Shown here: one piece after another, positions 24,981-33,882 of the stretch
Numbering within the stretch: the stretch's first letter is position 1
How the letters are laid out: each line of letters begins with the position of its first letter
NCBI RefSeq assembly: GCF_900106585.1
Contig: NZ_FNWH01000004.1
Location: 124,001 to 188,000 of the forward strand
Direction: 5' to 3'
Length of the DNA: 64,000 bases
Source of the DNA: Acidaminococcus timonensis
GTDB taxonomy: Bacteria > Bacillota > Negativicutes > Acidaminococcales > Acidaminococcaceae
Notes under the pieces: generated by a model
What the model saw: the letters and a program-made list of their open reading frames with translations, nothing else
Databases searched by the model: none
Told to the model about the DNA's origin: nothing
Made by a program: the position numbers and the translations under genes

Positions 24981-25166
24981 TTATTTTTCCCTCCATGATT
25001 GGCTGAATAAAAAAGACCGCCCCATGCGGTGCTTTATCCATATAGTATACCATAAGCACATCCCTGGCTTACAGCCGAAAACAGGGCACGCAGGAAAGGA
25101 ATCCAAATTTTTTAAAAAACCCATTGACAAATCCCCTGATTCCATTGTATACTAAGGAAGTCGTTT
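24981..25166. promoter_or_regulatory. Divergent promoter region: uvrA-like gene and tRNA-Ala(GGC)
   Basis: Plus strand: TTGACA (25124-25129), 18-nt spacer, TATACT (25148-25153), 13 nt before the tRNA. The remainder serves the minus-strand UvrA-like gene; its promoter is not clear. Confidence 0.75.
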
Positions 25167-25242
<76 letters not shown>

Positions 25243-25253
25243 AATGAAATGTA

Positions 25254-25287
25254 CAGCCCATGCGGTCGAAAGACTGCATGGGCTTTT
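25254..25287 (+). terminator. Terminator after tRNA-Ala(GGC)
   Basis: AGCCCATGC and GCATGGGCTTTTT pair, followed by a T-run. Confidence 0.88.
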
Positions 25288-25320
25288 TGTTTGCTTCCTT
25301 CTGCTTATGACATATGACAA

Positions 25321-25359
25321 AACCCGGTTGCTGATGCACAATGCATCAGCAACCGGGTT
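25321..25359 (-). terminator. Terminator of the nadD-cvfB gene run
   Basis: Perfect 18-bp stem (25321-25338 with 25342-25359) and a 3-nt loop, just past the cvfB stop codon, with T-rich sequence on both sides. It probably works in both directions. Confidence 0.85.
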
Positions 25360-25363
25360 TCTT

Positions 25364-26257
25364 TTATTTCTTCAAACTGGTCCAGCCGTCCTTCTGGACG
25401 ATCTTTCCTTCTTTCATCAGCCGCCCCAGGGCCCGCTTGAACGCAGCTTTGGAGATGCCAAAAGCATCTTTGATGATTTCCGGGGGCGTGGCATCGCTGT
25501 AGGGCATGGTGCCCTGGCGTTTTTCCAGGAGGGCCAGGATCCGCTCACTGTCCGTCACCATGGCCTTTTCCTTCACTTCCCGCAGGCTCATGTCCACCCG
25601 CCCGTCTTCCCGGACAAAGGTGACCCGGCCGGTGACCTTCTGACCGAAATCCAGGCGCCCGCCGGGCACTTCGCTGCGGTGGATGAAGGCCAGATACCGC
25701 TGGGTAGTCAGCAGGAAGAACCCTTCCGGCAGGATGTTGTACACCGTGCCCGTAAGTTCGTCCCCCACCTTCACGTCCTTCGCCGGTACGGAAGCCCGCA
25801 CCATATCGTCCTCTACCCGCATGGTCACAGCCTGGCGGCCGCTTTTATCCCGGTACAGCTTCACCCAGACCAGCTGATCGGGAGAAACGTGGCCCCGCAT
25901 TTCGCTGTAGGGCAGGAACACGCCCCGTTCGGCTCCGATATCCACGAAACCGCCCTGCCGGGTCACCGACAGCACCTTTACATACCCCAGCTGCCCTTCC
26001 CGCATTTTGGGCAGCTTCATGCTGGCCGTCATCCGTCCCTTGGCATCCAGGTACAGGTACACCTTTACCCTGTCCCCCACTTTCACCGGATGGGTCTGCT
26101 GATGCTGGTGGAGCAGGATATCGTCGGAGGTATTGCCCGTACCGGCGTCCAGGAATGCCCCGGCTTCGCCCAGCCGGGCCACGGTCATGTCACACACATC
26201 CCCCACCCGGTAGCGTCCCACCGTCTTGACCGTTACCGGTCCATGCTCTTTCCTCAT
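25364..26257 (-). CDS. cvfB: CvfB-family S1-domain RNA-binding protein
   Basis: 297 residues. Tandem S1-like OB domains (VGDRVKVYLYLDAKGRMTAS, GYVKVLSVTRQGGFVDIGAERGVFLPYSEM, GDELTGTVYNILPEGFFLL) are followed by a C-terminal winged helix (ILALLEKRQGTMPYSDATPPEIIKDAFGISKAAFKRALGRL, split here only by description). In Staphylococcus CvfB binds RNA and affects virulence genes; its general role is post-transcriptional. The ATG overlaps the rsfS stop as ATGA, with GGAG 8 nt upstream, so the pair is coupled. Confidence 0.88.
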   Translation of the reverse strand: MRKEHGPVTVKTVGRYRVGDVCDMTVARLGEAGAFLDAGTGNTSDDILLHQHQQTHPVKVGDRVKVYLYLDAKGRMTASMKLPKMREGQLGYVKVLSVTRQGGFVDIGAERGVFLPYSEMRGHVSPDQLVWVKLYRDKSGRQAVTMRVEDDMVRASVPAKDVKVGDELTGTVYNILPEGFFLLTTQRYLAFIHRSEVPGGRLDFGQKVTGRVTFVREDGRVDMSLREVKEKAMVTDSERILALLEKRQGTMPYSDATPPEIIKDAFGISKAAFKRALGRLMKEGKIVQKDGWTSLKK

Positions 26258-26607
26258 GCTTCCGGCTCCGTGTAAGCTTCGCTGGGAGCGTCCGCCCACA
26301 GCTGTTCCAGATTGTAGAAATTCCGCTGGGATTCCTGGAACACATGGGCTACGCAGTCACCGTAGTCCAGCAGCACCCAGTTGCCTTCGCTGTACCCTTC
26401 CTTATGGGCGGGCAGCTTGCCTTCCTGGGCCAGCTTGTCTTCAATGCCGTCGGCGATGGCCCGCACCTGGGTGGTGCTGGGAGCCGAACAGATCATGAAA
26501 TAATCCGTCACGGAAGACAGTCCTTCCATGTTCAGCAGCAGGATATCCCGTGCTTTCTTGTCCGCAGCCGCAGCTGCAATCTTGTTGGCCAGTTCTTTAC
26601 CCGTCAT
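26254..26607 (-). CDS. rsfS: Ribosomal silencing factor RsfS
   Basis: 117 residues. Binds L14 (uL14) and blocks 30S-50S joining under starvation. The family pattern is clear: DILLLNMEGLSSVTDYFMICS, AIADGIEDKL and NWVLLDYGDCVAHVF. The start MTGKELA follows AAAGGAAAA. It sits in the usual place next to nadD/yqeK and a LytR-type gene. Confidence 0.94.
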   Translation of the reverse strand: MTGKELANKIAAAAADKKARDILLLNMEGLSSVTDYFMICSAPSTTQVRAIADGIEDKLAQEGKLPAHKEGYSEGNWVLLDYGDCVAHVFQESQRNFYNLEQLWADAPSEAYTEPEA

Positions 26608-26623
26608 TTCACTTTTCCTTTCG

Positions 26624-27601
26624 TCAGATACTGGGAATCCTTTTATGAGGGATCTTGAGCTCGTCCAGGGTCGCAGCAATCTTGGAGGGGGTGGTCACCC
26701 AGTAACTGACCCCGCCGATGTCTCCGAAATCGCCCTTCAGGCTGGCGCTTTTCACGCCGCCGTCTCCAAAGAGCCGCAGGCAGTTGGCCGCCTTCACCAT
26801 CTGGATGAAGTCCATATCCGTTTTCACATATTCAGTGGCCGTTCCGATGATCATGGGCAGTTTCACCATGTTGGTCACCGTAAAGGCCTGTTTGGCCAGG
26901 GCCTTCATGAATTTCTGCTGCCGTTTCACCCGGCCGATATCGCCCATTTCGTCATGCCGGAACCGGACGTATTCTCCGGCCTTTTCTCCATTCAGGTGCT
27001 GTTTTCCCTTTTTCAGATGGATTTTCAAATCTGCATAGGGATCCTCGTAGTCCATATCCTGTTCCACGTCCAGGTCCACACCGCCCAGCATATCCACCAC
27101 CTTGATGAAGCCTTTCCAATCCACCTGCATGTAGTGGTTGATGGGCACCTGCAGCAGATTGCTGACGGTTTTCCGGGCCAGAGGAACGCCCCCATACGCA
27201 TAGGCCGCATTGATCTTGTCGTGGCCCCGGCGGCCGGGGATGGTCACCCGGGTATCCCGGGGCAGGCTCAGCACAGAGACCTGGTCATTCTGGGGATCGA
27301 AGCTTACCAGCAGCATGGCATCGGTCCGCTTGGGCGCATCGGTGCCAAAATCTTCACTGTCCCCGTCGTCGGTTCCCAGAAGCAGTACATTGATCCGCCG
27401 GGAAAACCCTTCGGTGGTCAGGCTGTTCTCTTTCGTATCTGCTACCTGGGCCCGGGGCCGGAAGAACCGGTTATAGATCCGCATACCGGCGGCGAAGCAG
27501 CTGCCCATCAAAAGGCAGATCAGCACCAGGGAAAAGAACAGCCGTCCCTTTCGCAGCCGTTTCTTGTAGCGCCGTCCCCCTGTCTTCTTTGGTTCAGTCA
27601 T
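26624..27601 (-). CDS. LytR-CpsA-Psr (LCP) family cell-wall glycopolymer ligase
   Basis: 325 residues. A short basic cytoplasmic N-terminus, one membrane anchor (about residues 20-43) and an extracytoplasmic LCP domain: NVLLLGTDDGD, DAMLLVSFDP, LSLPRDTRV and RVKRQQKFMKAL. Such enzymes transfer lipid-linked polymers to peptidoglycan or related acceptors. In an outer-membraned Negativicute the transferred polymer is unknown. It lies between yqeK and rsfS, 18 nt from the former. Confidence 0.9.
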   Translation of the reverse strand: MTEPKKTGGRRYKKRLRKGRLFFSLVLICLLMGSCFAAGMRIYNRFFRPRAQVADTKENSLTTEGFSRRINVLLLGTDDGDSEDFGTDAPKRTDAMLLVSFDPQNDQVSVLSLPRDTRVTIPGRRGHDKINAAYAYGGVPLARKTVSNLLQVPINHYMQVDWKGFIKVVDMLGGVDLDVEQDMDYEDPYADLKIHLKKGKQHLNGEKAGEYVRFRHDEMGDIGRVKRQQKFMKALAKQAFTVTNMVKLPMIIGTATEYVKTDMDFIQMVKAANCLRLFGDGGVKSASLKGDFGDIGGVSYWVTTPSKIAATLDELKIPHKRIPSI

Positions 27602-27619
27602 TGTTTGCGTACGCTCCTG

Positions 27620-28198
27620 TTATTGTTGGTTGGCTTTCTGTTCCATGATCAGTTCGTTGTATCCGGCCAGGCAGTCGGGATGGATCAGCTGCCCCTGGTC
27701 CAGCAGATAGGCCATGGTATGGGCGTAGGCTTTCAGCATGCCGAATTCCAGGCCCTGGCGCACCTGCTGCCGCAGGGTATCCACCCCTTCAAAGTCCCGG
27801 TGGGGTTCGATCAGATCGGCCAGGTAGATCACCATGGCAAGAGGGCTCATATGGGCGGCCCCGGTGGTATGGTACCGGATACTGGACAGGATGTCCGGGT
27901 CAGTGACACCGAATTCATGCTCGGCATAGTAGGCGCCCAGTTTGGCATGGATCAGGATGGGCTGGGCTTTTTCCACCGGGTCCAGCTGGATGCCCAGTTC
28001 CGCCGCCTTGGCGATAAAATCCTTTTTGGGGATCTGCCGCCCGCTGTCGTGGAGCATGCCTGCGATGGCCGCCTTCTTTTCATCCACGCCGTACAGCTTC
28101 GCCAGCTCCACAGCGGTCTGGCTCACTGCCACCGTATGGTGGAAGCGTTTGGCCGGCAATTCTTTTTCCAGCCGGGCCTGCATTTCCTCAAGTTCCAT
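27620..28198 (-). CDS. yqeK: YqeK-type HD-domain hydrolase (symmetrical Ap4A hydrolase)
   Basis: 192 residues of the HD superfamily. Motifs: RFHHTVAVSQTAVELA, the HD pair in AGMLHDSGR, HAKLGAYYA, IRYHTTG and VIYLADLIEPHRDF. YqeK proteins split diadenosine tetraphosphate and sit with nadD in most Firmicutes. ATG 28198 has AGGAGG 7 nt upstream; the ATG two codons earlier is too close to it. Confidence 0.92.
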   Translation of the reverse strand: MELEEMQARLEKELPAKRFHHTVAVSQTAVELAKLYGVDEKKAAIAGMLHDSGRQIPKKDFIAKAAELGIQLDPVEKAQPILIHAKLGAYYAEHEFGVTDPDILSSIRYHTTGAAHMSPLAMVIYLADLIEPHRDFEGVDTLRQQVRQGLEFGMLKAYAHTMAYLLDQGQLIHPDCLAGYNELIMEQKANQQ

Positions 28199-28223
28199 GA
28201 TCATGCCTCCTATCAAAGAAAAA

Positions 28224-28261
28224 AACAGAGAGCCCCTACTTGCGGTAGAGGTCTCTCTGTT
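28224..28261 (-). terminator. Terminator overlapping the end of nadD
   Basis: AACAGAGAG and CTCTCTGTT stem with inner CCTCTAC/GTAGGGG pairing, and seven T on the minus strand. It would reduce read-through from nadD into yqeK, which is unusual for these usually co-transcribed genes. Confidence 0.75.
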
Positions 28262-28847
28262 CGATGTATTCCGCTACTGCCTTGGGTACCAGGTTCGCAA
28301 TCGATTCGCCCCGGCGGACCTTCTTCCGGATTTCCGTGGAAGAAAGGTCCAGCTCCGGTGTATCCACCCAGCACAACCGGGTGAGTCCCTGCCGGGCCAG
28401 CCTGGCACTGACCGCTTCTTTCTGCGGAGCAAACCCGGGCCGGGCCGCTGCCGCAAACGTGGCGTACTCCATGGCTTCCCGGATATTGTGCCAGGTGGGA
28501 AGCTGTTCCGCCGAATCGGCGCCGATCAAAAAGTACAGATCGTACAGCCGGTGCCAGCGCCGGTACAGCTGGCGCAGGGTATCGCTGGTGTAGGAGACCC
28601 CGCCCCGCCGCAGTTCCATATCGGAAACGGTGTACAGAGGGTTGTCCTCCGTCGCCAGCAGCGTCATGGCCAGCCGGTCCGCCGAAGGGGAGCAGTGCCA
28701 GCCCCGTTTGTGGGGAGGGATATAATCCGGAATGAACAGCACCCGGTCCAGGTGCAGCTGCTCCTGCATGGCCCGGGCGATCATCAAATGCCCGTTGTGG
28801 ATGGGATCGAAGGTCCCGCCCAGGATGCCCAGCCGCTGACGGCCCAT
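28236..28847 (-). CDS. nadD: Nicotinate-nucleotide adenylyltransferase
   Basis: 203 residues. Makes deamido-NAD from nicotinate mononucleotide and ATP. Nucleotidyltransferase motifs: GILGGTFDPIHNGHL near the N-terminus (HxGH type), FIPDYIPPHKR and the C-terminal ELDLSSTEIRKKVRRGE (ISST-like). ATG 28847 is preferred over GTG 28856 because AAAGGAG would otherwise touch the start. Confidence 0.95.
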   Translation of the reverse strand: MGRQRLGILGGTFDPIHNGHLMIARAMQEQLHLDRVLFIPDYIPPHKRGWHCSPSADRLAMTLLATEDNPLYTVSDMELRRGGVSYTSDTLRQLYRRWHRLYDLYFLIGADSAEQLPTWHNIREAMEYATFAAAARPGFAPQKEAVSARLARQGLTRLCWVDTPELDLSSTEIRKKVRRGESIANLVPKAVAEYIEQRDLYRK

Positions 28848-28931
28848 GGTTTCCACGCTCCTTTATCAGGGTGATACCCGTGTATTATAACAGGGAAAAG
28901 AAACGAAAACAAGGTTGATCCCGTGACAATT

Positions 28932-29705
28932 TTATGGACAAACAATGCGTTTACGTCCCTTGAAATAAACCAGCTCCAGACCGGCCGCTTCGGCAATCTT
29001 CTGCCCCACGGCGAAGTCCCGGCCCACATGCTCTTTGTAGTGGGCGTCGCTGCCCAAGGTGGCATACTTTCCACCCAGTTCGTGGAACCGCTTGTACAGC
29101 TCCACCAGAGGCGGCACCACCGCCGGATTCCCCAGCCGTCTCGTGTTGATCTCGATGGCCTTGTCCTGATCGATCAGCAGCTGGAACACCCTGTCCCACA
29201 GCTCCGGATGGTCGCTGTAGTACAGATTGGGGTCCTCATAGGGCATGTACCGGCAGATGTAATCGATGTGCCCGTAAGAGTCGAAATCCGGCTCCATCTC
29301 CAGGCACCGGACAGAATCCTCCAGATACCGGCGCACGGCCTCGTCCTTGGAGAGGCCCTTGTAGGTATCCGGTTCATACATGTCCAGCCCGTCGAAGCAG
29401 TGCATGGACCCCACCACTTCATCGAAGGGATACTGCTTCACCATGGCCTTGTCTTCGGCAATGGCTTTGGGCTGCAGCCCCACCTCGATGCCCAGCAGCA
29501 CCGTAGCGCTGCGCAAGGGAGTATTGTGTTTGAAATAATCGGCGATGTCGAACAGGAAGCTTTCCGGGTAGGAGGGATAATACCGGTCCCAATGTTCTGT
29601 CAGGATGATCCCCAGGCCCAGGTTGTGGGCCGCCTCCGCCGCTTCCCCGATGGTCTGCTCCGCATCGCAGGAATAATCTGCATGGGTATGGGTATCGAAC
29701 AGCAT
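28932..29705 (-). CDS. PHP-domain phosphoesterase (histidinol-phosphatase-like)
   Basis: 257 residues. Metal-binding PHP motifs: DTHTHADYSCD at the N-terminus, ILTEHWD, GIEVGL, GSMHCFDG, GHIDYICRY, EINT and GSDAHYKEHVG. The layout matches HisK/HisJ-type histidinol phosphatases, but the gene is not with his genes, so the substrate may be another phosphoester. It is separated from ychF by 33 nt and may be co-transcribed. Confidence 0.82.
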   Translation of the reverse strand: MLFDTHTHADYSCDAEQTIGEAAEAAHNLGLGIILTEHWDRYYPSYPESFLFDIADYFKHNTPLRSATVLLGIEVGLQPKAIAEDKAMVKQYPFDEVVGSMHCFDGLDMYEPDTYKGLSKDEAVRRYLEDSVRCLEMEPDFDSYGHIDYICRYMPYEDPNLYYSDHPELWDRVFQLLIDQDKAIEINTRRLGNPAVVPPLVELYKRFHELGGKYATLGSDAHYKEHVGRDFAVGQKIAEAAGLELVYFKGRKRIVCP

Positions 29706-29738
29706 GGCATGCCCTTCTTTCTCTTGAAAATCCTCCGC

Positions 29739-30848
29739 TTACACGTTGAAGCGGAATTCCACTACATCCCCGTCCTGCATGATGTAGTCCTTGCCTTCCA
29801 GGCGTACCAGGCCTTTTTCCTTGGCAGCTTGTTTGGACCCGCATTTCACCAGGTCGTCGTAGGAAACGATCTCGGCCCGGATGAAACCTTTTTCAAAGTC
29901 CGTATGGATCTTGCCGGCAGCCTTGGGCGCCGTGGAACCGGCCACGATGGTCCAGGCCCGGGATTCCATTTCCCCGGCGGTCAGGAACGTCTGCAGGCCC
30001 AGCAGTTTGAACCCGGCTTTGATCAGCCGGTCCAGGCCGGCTTCCGTCAGCCCTTCCATTTCCAGGTATTCCTTGGCTTCGTCCTTGGGCAGCTGGGCGA
30101 TTTCTTCTTCCACCTTGGCGGAGATCACGATCACCTGGGCGTTTTCCTTGGCGGCGTAATCTTCCAGGGCCTTCACGTATTTGTTGCCGGACCAGTCGGC
30201 GGCTTCTTCTTCCGCCACGTTGGCCACGTACAGGATGGGCTTGCTGGTGAGGAGATCCAGTTCCTTCAGGTTCTCCTTGTCGTCGTCCGTCAGTTCCAGC
30301 CGGCGCACGGGGATGCCTTCGCTCAGGTTGTCGGAGATCTTCTGGAGCAGGGCAGCCTTGGCTGCTGCCTTCTTGTCCCCGGCTTTGATCAGCTTCTGGG
30401 CCTTGGTCAGCTGTTTTTCCACGCTTTCCAGGTCGGCCAGGCACAGTTCCGTGTTGATGATCTCCACGTCACGGACCGGGTCGATGGAGCCTTCCACGTG
30501 GGTGATATTGCCGTCTTCAAAACAGCGTACCACTTCCGCGATGGCATCGGTCTGCCGGATGTGGCTCAGGAATTTGTTTCCCAGGCCTTCCCCCTTGCTG
30601 GCTCCCTTTACCAGACCGGCGATGTCCACGAATTTCATCCCGGCGGGGACAATCTTTTTGGAATGGAACATTTTGGCCAGTACGTCCAGACGGGGATCGG
30701 GAACGTCGACCACACCCACATTGGGCTCTATGGTACAGAAAGGATAGTTGGCCGCTTCGGCCCCTGCCTTGGTGATGGCGTTGAACAGGGTGCTTTTGCC
30801 TACGTTGGGCAGGCCTACGATACCCATTTCCAGATTGGTTGAACTCAT
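29739..30848 (-). CDS. ychF: YchF-type P-loop ATPase (OLA1 family)
   Basis: 369 residues. Obg-related but adenosine-preferring. GLPNVGKST, NYPFCTIEPN, DIAGLVKGASKGEGLGN and a coiled-coil insertion are followed by the G4-region YVANVAEEE, which lacks the usual NKxD guanine motif as in YchF. A C-terminal TGS domain ends DGDVVEFRFNV. ATG 30848 has GAAGGAGAG upstream; TATAAT sits further upstream. It binds ribosomes and responds to oxidative stress. Confidence 0.94.
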   Translation of the reverse strand: MSSTNLEMGIVGLPNVGKSTLFNAITKAGAEAANYPFCTIEPNVGVVDVPDPRLDVLAKMFHSKKIVPAGMKFVDIAGLVKGASKGEGLGNKFLSHIRQTDAIAEVVRCFEDGNITHVEGSIDPVRDVEIINTELCLADLESVEKQLTKAQKLIKAGDKKAAAKAALLQKISDNLSEGIPVRRLELTDDDKENLKELDLLTSKPILYVANVAEEEAADWSGNKYVKALEDYAAKENAQVIVISAKVEEEIAQLPKDEAKEYLEMEGLTEAGLDRLIKAGFKLLGLQTFLTAGEMESRAWTIVAGSTAPKAAGKIHTDFEKGFIRAEIVSYDDLVKCGSKQAAKEKGLVRLEGKDYIMQDGDVVEFRFNV

Positions 30849-30953
30849 GATGATCTCTCCTTCGTGCAAACTAACTTTTATTATATCATATTTCCCCAGA
30901 GGACGCACTGTATCCCACGTTTCACCCCGTCCCCTTTCGGCACTGCTCTCTTT

Positions 30954-32006
30954 TTACTGGATCTTGACCGGGTGGAAGCGGAATTTCTTTCCGCCGGTCA
31001 GATACTGCAGCAAAAACTGTTCAGCGGCCGGGATCCGGCCCAGCACATCCACCCGTTTGTCCGCCGGCAGTTCCGTCTTGCAGATTTCCAGTTCTCCGGC
31101 GTAGCGTCCATACCGGCCATTATCCAGCGTCACATCTCCCGGATGGCAGCGCCGGAAGGGGATTTCAGGGATATCCACCCCTTTCCACAGAGCCCGGCTG
31201 TTGACCGTGCGGATCACCTCTTCCGCCTCCTCCGGCCGGGTCTCATACACATGGGTGGCCAGGATGTCATGGCAGGGCCGCCACTGGAACACTTCCAGGG
31301 TCAGTTCCAGCACCCCTTCCTCCAGCCGGCACAGTGCCTCTACCTCTTCCGAGCTGGGGCCGTCGTCACCGATGTAGAGGGTGTCTGCACCCAGGGCGGC
31401 CAGCTGCCGGGCCCCGATGGAGACACTGCGGTGCCGGTCCTGCTCCAGGGTGGGCAGCCCTTCGTGCAGGGGTCCCCGTTTCCCGGCCTGGCTGGCCACA
31501 AAAGCGCCAGAAGGGATCCCGTACCGGCGCAGCAGGGCATTCTGTTTCAAAAAGTAAGGCACGGAAATCCCCGTATGGGGATGGGGATAAAAATTGTGGA
31601 GGGCTTCCACCCGGCCAAAATCCACCTGGGCCTGCTGCAGGGCTTCCAATTGGCTTTCCGTCACTGCCGAGGCATTCAGCACCAGGGTCCGGTCCGGATA
31701 ATCACGCTGCAACTCCGCCACCCTGTCCGGAGTAAAGCCATCATCCAGCCGCAGACAGGGCAGGTTGTCCGGTACCGGTTTGCCGGGTACCAGGTCTCCC
31801 ACCGCAGCAAGCCCCAGGGCCCTGGCCCGGGCCAGGAGAGGTGCCACCTGGCATTCAAACGCAGCCGGATCCGTCTCCGGGATGTGGAAGGAAAGGAACA
31901 GCCGGTCCACCCCCAGCCCGGCGGCCTCCTCCAGCCGCTGCAGCATCTCCTCCAGGCTCATGCCCAGCCCCGGATACAAAGAAATCCCTTTGTGTACTGT
32001 CATCAT
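30954..32006 (-). CDS. mupG: 6-phospho-N-acetylmuramidase MupG (DUF871)
   Basis: 350 residues of the DUF871 family. The N-terminal TIM barrel starts GISLYPGLGMSLEEM, followed by LFLSFHIPE, DDGF and NFYPHPHTGIS. The C-terminal cyclophilin-like domain contains RCHPGDVTLDNGRYGRYAGELEI. MupG cleaves the disaccharide MurNAc-6P-GlcNAc after PTS uptake, which fits the murP and murQ genes upstream on the same strand. An IS3-family element now separates it from them, so it may need its own promoter. GGAGG precedes two consecutive ATGs. Confidence 0.87.
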   Translation of the reverse strand: MMTVHKGISLYPGLGMSLEEMLQRLEEAAGLGVDRLFLSFHIPETDPAAFECQVAPLLARARALGLAAVGDLVPGKPVPDNLPCLRLDDGFTPDRVAELQRDYPDRTLVLNASAVTESQLEALQQAQVDFGRVEALHNFYPHPHTGISVPYFLKQNALLRRYGIPSGAFVASQAGKRGPLHEGLPTLEQDRHRSVSIGARQLAALGADTLYIGDDGPSSEEVEALCRLEEGVLELTLEVFQWRPCHDILATHVYETRPEEAEEVIRTVNSRALWKGVDIPEIPFRRCHPGDVTLDNGRYGRYAGELEICKTELPADKRVDVLGRIPAAEQFLLQYLTGGKKFRFHPVKIQ

Positions 32007-32027
32007 TCAACCTCCTCATCAAAGGCA

Positions 32028-32086
32028 GTCACTAGTCACTGGTCACTAGTCACTAGCCGTTGGAAGGAAATCGCACTGCGATTTCC
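32028..32086. repeat. Heptamer array, copy with GGAAATCGC hairpin
   Basis: Four 7-bp units (GTCACTA GTCACTG GTCACTA GTCACTA; 32028-32055), tail GCCGTTGGAA, then a perfect hairpin GGAAATCGC/GCGATTTCC (32066-32086). It lies just upstream of mupG and next to the left end of the IS. Confidence 0.8.
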
Positions 32087-32275
32087 AATATACAAAAATG
32101 GATTATACTGTACCCATAAGTGTGGACACTTTTTAAGAGTAGCACCTGCCCACAAAATTGGACAGGCTACAATTTGAATCCTTTAAAATTGACGTGCTCA
32201 TTTTGGACCCAACCTATTGAACACAATCATATGTATGTGGTATCCTCAAATCCAATAAAGCCAAGGAGAATCCAC

Positions 32276-32680
32276 ATGAGCAGAAAACTTTTTACTGAGG
32301 AGCAGATTGCAGCGTTGCGCCAGAACCCTTATGTGTATAGCGTAAGCCGCTCTACCCTGGTCCTGAGGAAGTCCTTTAAAGAAATCTTTTACACCGAATA
32401 TATGGAAGGAGTCTATCCCAAAGACATCTTCAAAAAATACGGCTTTGACCCTGCTGTGCTGGGCGAAAGACGCATTGGCGGTGCTCTCCAGCATATCAAA
32501 GAGGAATATGCCAAATATGGCTGTTTCTATGAAGGCAGGAGACCCGCCGACAGGTCTGACACCGCCGCCAAGGTCAAGCATGAAGATGACATTAAGGCCC
32601 TCAGACATGAAGTTGAATACTTGCGGCAGGAAGTGGAATATTTAAAAAAAATTTCCGCGATCAAGAACACAAAAAGGTAG
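32276..32680 (+). CDS. IS3-type transposase OrfA (HTH protein)
   Basis: 134 residues. The N-terminal helix-turn-helix (LRQNPYVYSVSRSTLVLRKSF) with YPKDIFKKYGFDPAVLGERR, ending in a coiled coil (EVEYLRQEVEYLKKIS). AAGGAG precedes the ATG. Near its end, at 32641-32647, is the slippery heptamer T TTA AAA in the zero frame, followed by more A. A -1 shift there continues as FKKNFRDQEHKKVDSLL into OrfB without a stop. Confidence 0.85.
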   Translation: MSRKLFTEEQIAALRQNPYVYSVSRSTLVLRKSFKEIFYTEYMEGVYPKDIFKKYGFDPAVLGERRIGGALQHIKEEYAKYGCFYEGRRPADRSDTAAKVKHEDDIKALRHEVEYLRQEVEYLKKISAIKNTKR

Positions 32681-32691
32681 ATTCTCTGCTC

Positions 32692-33690
32692 ATGAACGAT
32701 TCCTCTTGTGTGTTCGAAATCATAGAAAAGACGGTAAGTACCAGCGAGAACAGACTTTCCATCAGCAGTTTATGCAAGATGGCAGGCGTGTCCCGAAGCG
32801 GTTATTATGCCTGGGTGAAGGCGGAAGCATTTCGGCAGGCCCAGGAAGAACAGGACCGCAAGGACTTTGAACTGATCCTTGCCGCTTACAAAAGACGAGG
32901 GTACAAGAAGGGCGCCCGCAGCATCTATATGGAGCTGCTCCACATGGATCCGCCCGTCATTATGAATGTGAAGAAAATCCGTCGTCTGATGAAAAAGTTC
33001 CACCTGCTTTGCCCCATCAGGAAGGCGAATCCCTATCGGCAGCTGGTGAAAGCCCTGAAGACCAATACGGTGGCCGATAACTTGCTGCAGCGCCAGTTTG
33101 AGGACTATGGCCCTCGCATGGTACTGCTGACAGATATTACGTACCTTCCTTACAATGGGATCTTTGCTTATCTTTCTACCATATTGGATGCCTATACCAA
33201 GCAGATTCTGGCGTATGTCCTCAGCAATTCTTTGGAGATGGATTTCGTGGTAGAAACGGTGAACAACCTGATTCGAGATCACGGCGTCTCACTGCATGCT
33301 GAAACCATCGTGCATTCTGACCAGGGTTGCCATTATACGAGTCACAGCTTCATTGATATCCTCCATGACAAGGATCTCAGACAATCCATGTCACGGCGGG
33401 GGAATTGCTGGGACAATGCGCCGCAGGAAAGCTTCTTCGGCCGTATGAAAGACCATGTGAAAAAGAAAATTGCAGCAGCAGTGAGCTTTGGGGAGGTGAA
33501 GGCCATCGTAGATGATTACATGGATTATTACAACAACGATCGCTACCAGTGGGAACTGGCGAAACTGTCGCCAAACGAGTTCTACCAATTTGTAACAACA
33601 GGGGTTTATCCGCTCGATATTCCCAAGATGCCCGAGGTTCCTACATTGAAGCGGAGAGCCTGTGAGCTGGGGAACCAGCTCACCTCATAA
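32692..33690 (+). CDS. IS3-family transposase OrfB (rve integrase)
   Basis: 332 residues. HTH_21 segment (YKKGARSIYMELL, MNVKKIRRLMKKFHL) and an rve core with DDE residues in LLTDITYLPYNG, IVHSDQGCHY and NAPQESFFGRMKDH, plus DYMDYYNNDRYQW. A stand-alone ATG exists 11 nt after OrfA, but the open frame extends back through the slippery site, so the working form is probably a fusion. The C-terminal stretch after the rve core is longer than in most IS3 OrfB. Confidence 0.93.
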   Translation: MNDSSCVFEIIEKTVSTSENRLSISSLCKMAGVSRSGYYAWVKAEAFRQAQEEQDRKDFELILAAYKRRGYKKGARSIYMELLHMDPPVIMNVKKIRRLMKKFHLLCPIRKANPYRQLVKALKTNTVADNLLQRQFEDYGPRMVLLTDITYLPYNGIFAYLSTILDAYTKQILAYVLSNSLEMDFVVETVNNLIRDHGVSLHAETIVHSDQGCHYTSHSFIDILHDKDLRQSMSRRGNCWDNAPQESFFGRMKDHVKKKIAAAVSFGEVKAIVDDYMDYYNNDRYQWELAKLSPNEFYQFVTTGVYPLDIPKMPEVPTLKRRACELGNQLTS

Positions 33691-33882
33691 AATGGCAAAA
33701 GCAGCCATTTTATGAGTAAGGAGCCAGTACATGAGATTTGGATGGTTAGGGGCCTTCTGATAGACAATTACCAGACGTCCATTTTAAAGGTACCAAGATT
33801 GTTGAACTGTCTAAAACAAGGGGTCCTACTTTTATAAACTGTCCTTGACAAGGGGTACGGTTTAGATTCTGCTCTGCACTCT

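Larger units (their letters stand above)
32109..33858 (+). mobile_element. Second IS3-family insertion sequence
   Basis: Two consecutive ORFs with imperfect terminal repeats. The left end GTACCCATAAGTGTGGACA (from 32110) matches the complement of the right end ending at 33858 (GTACCCC...GGACA), both followed by TTT.TAA.AGTAG.ACC. No clear target duplication is visible. It lies between murP and mupG, in the opposite orientation. Confidence 0.82.
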
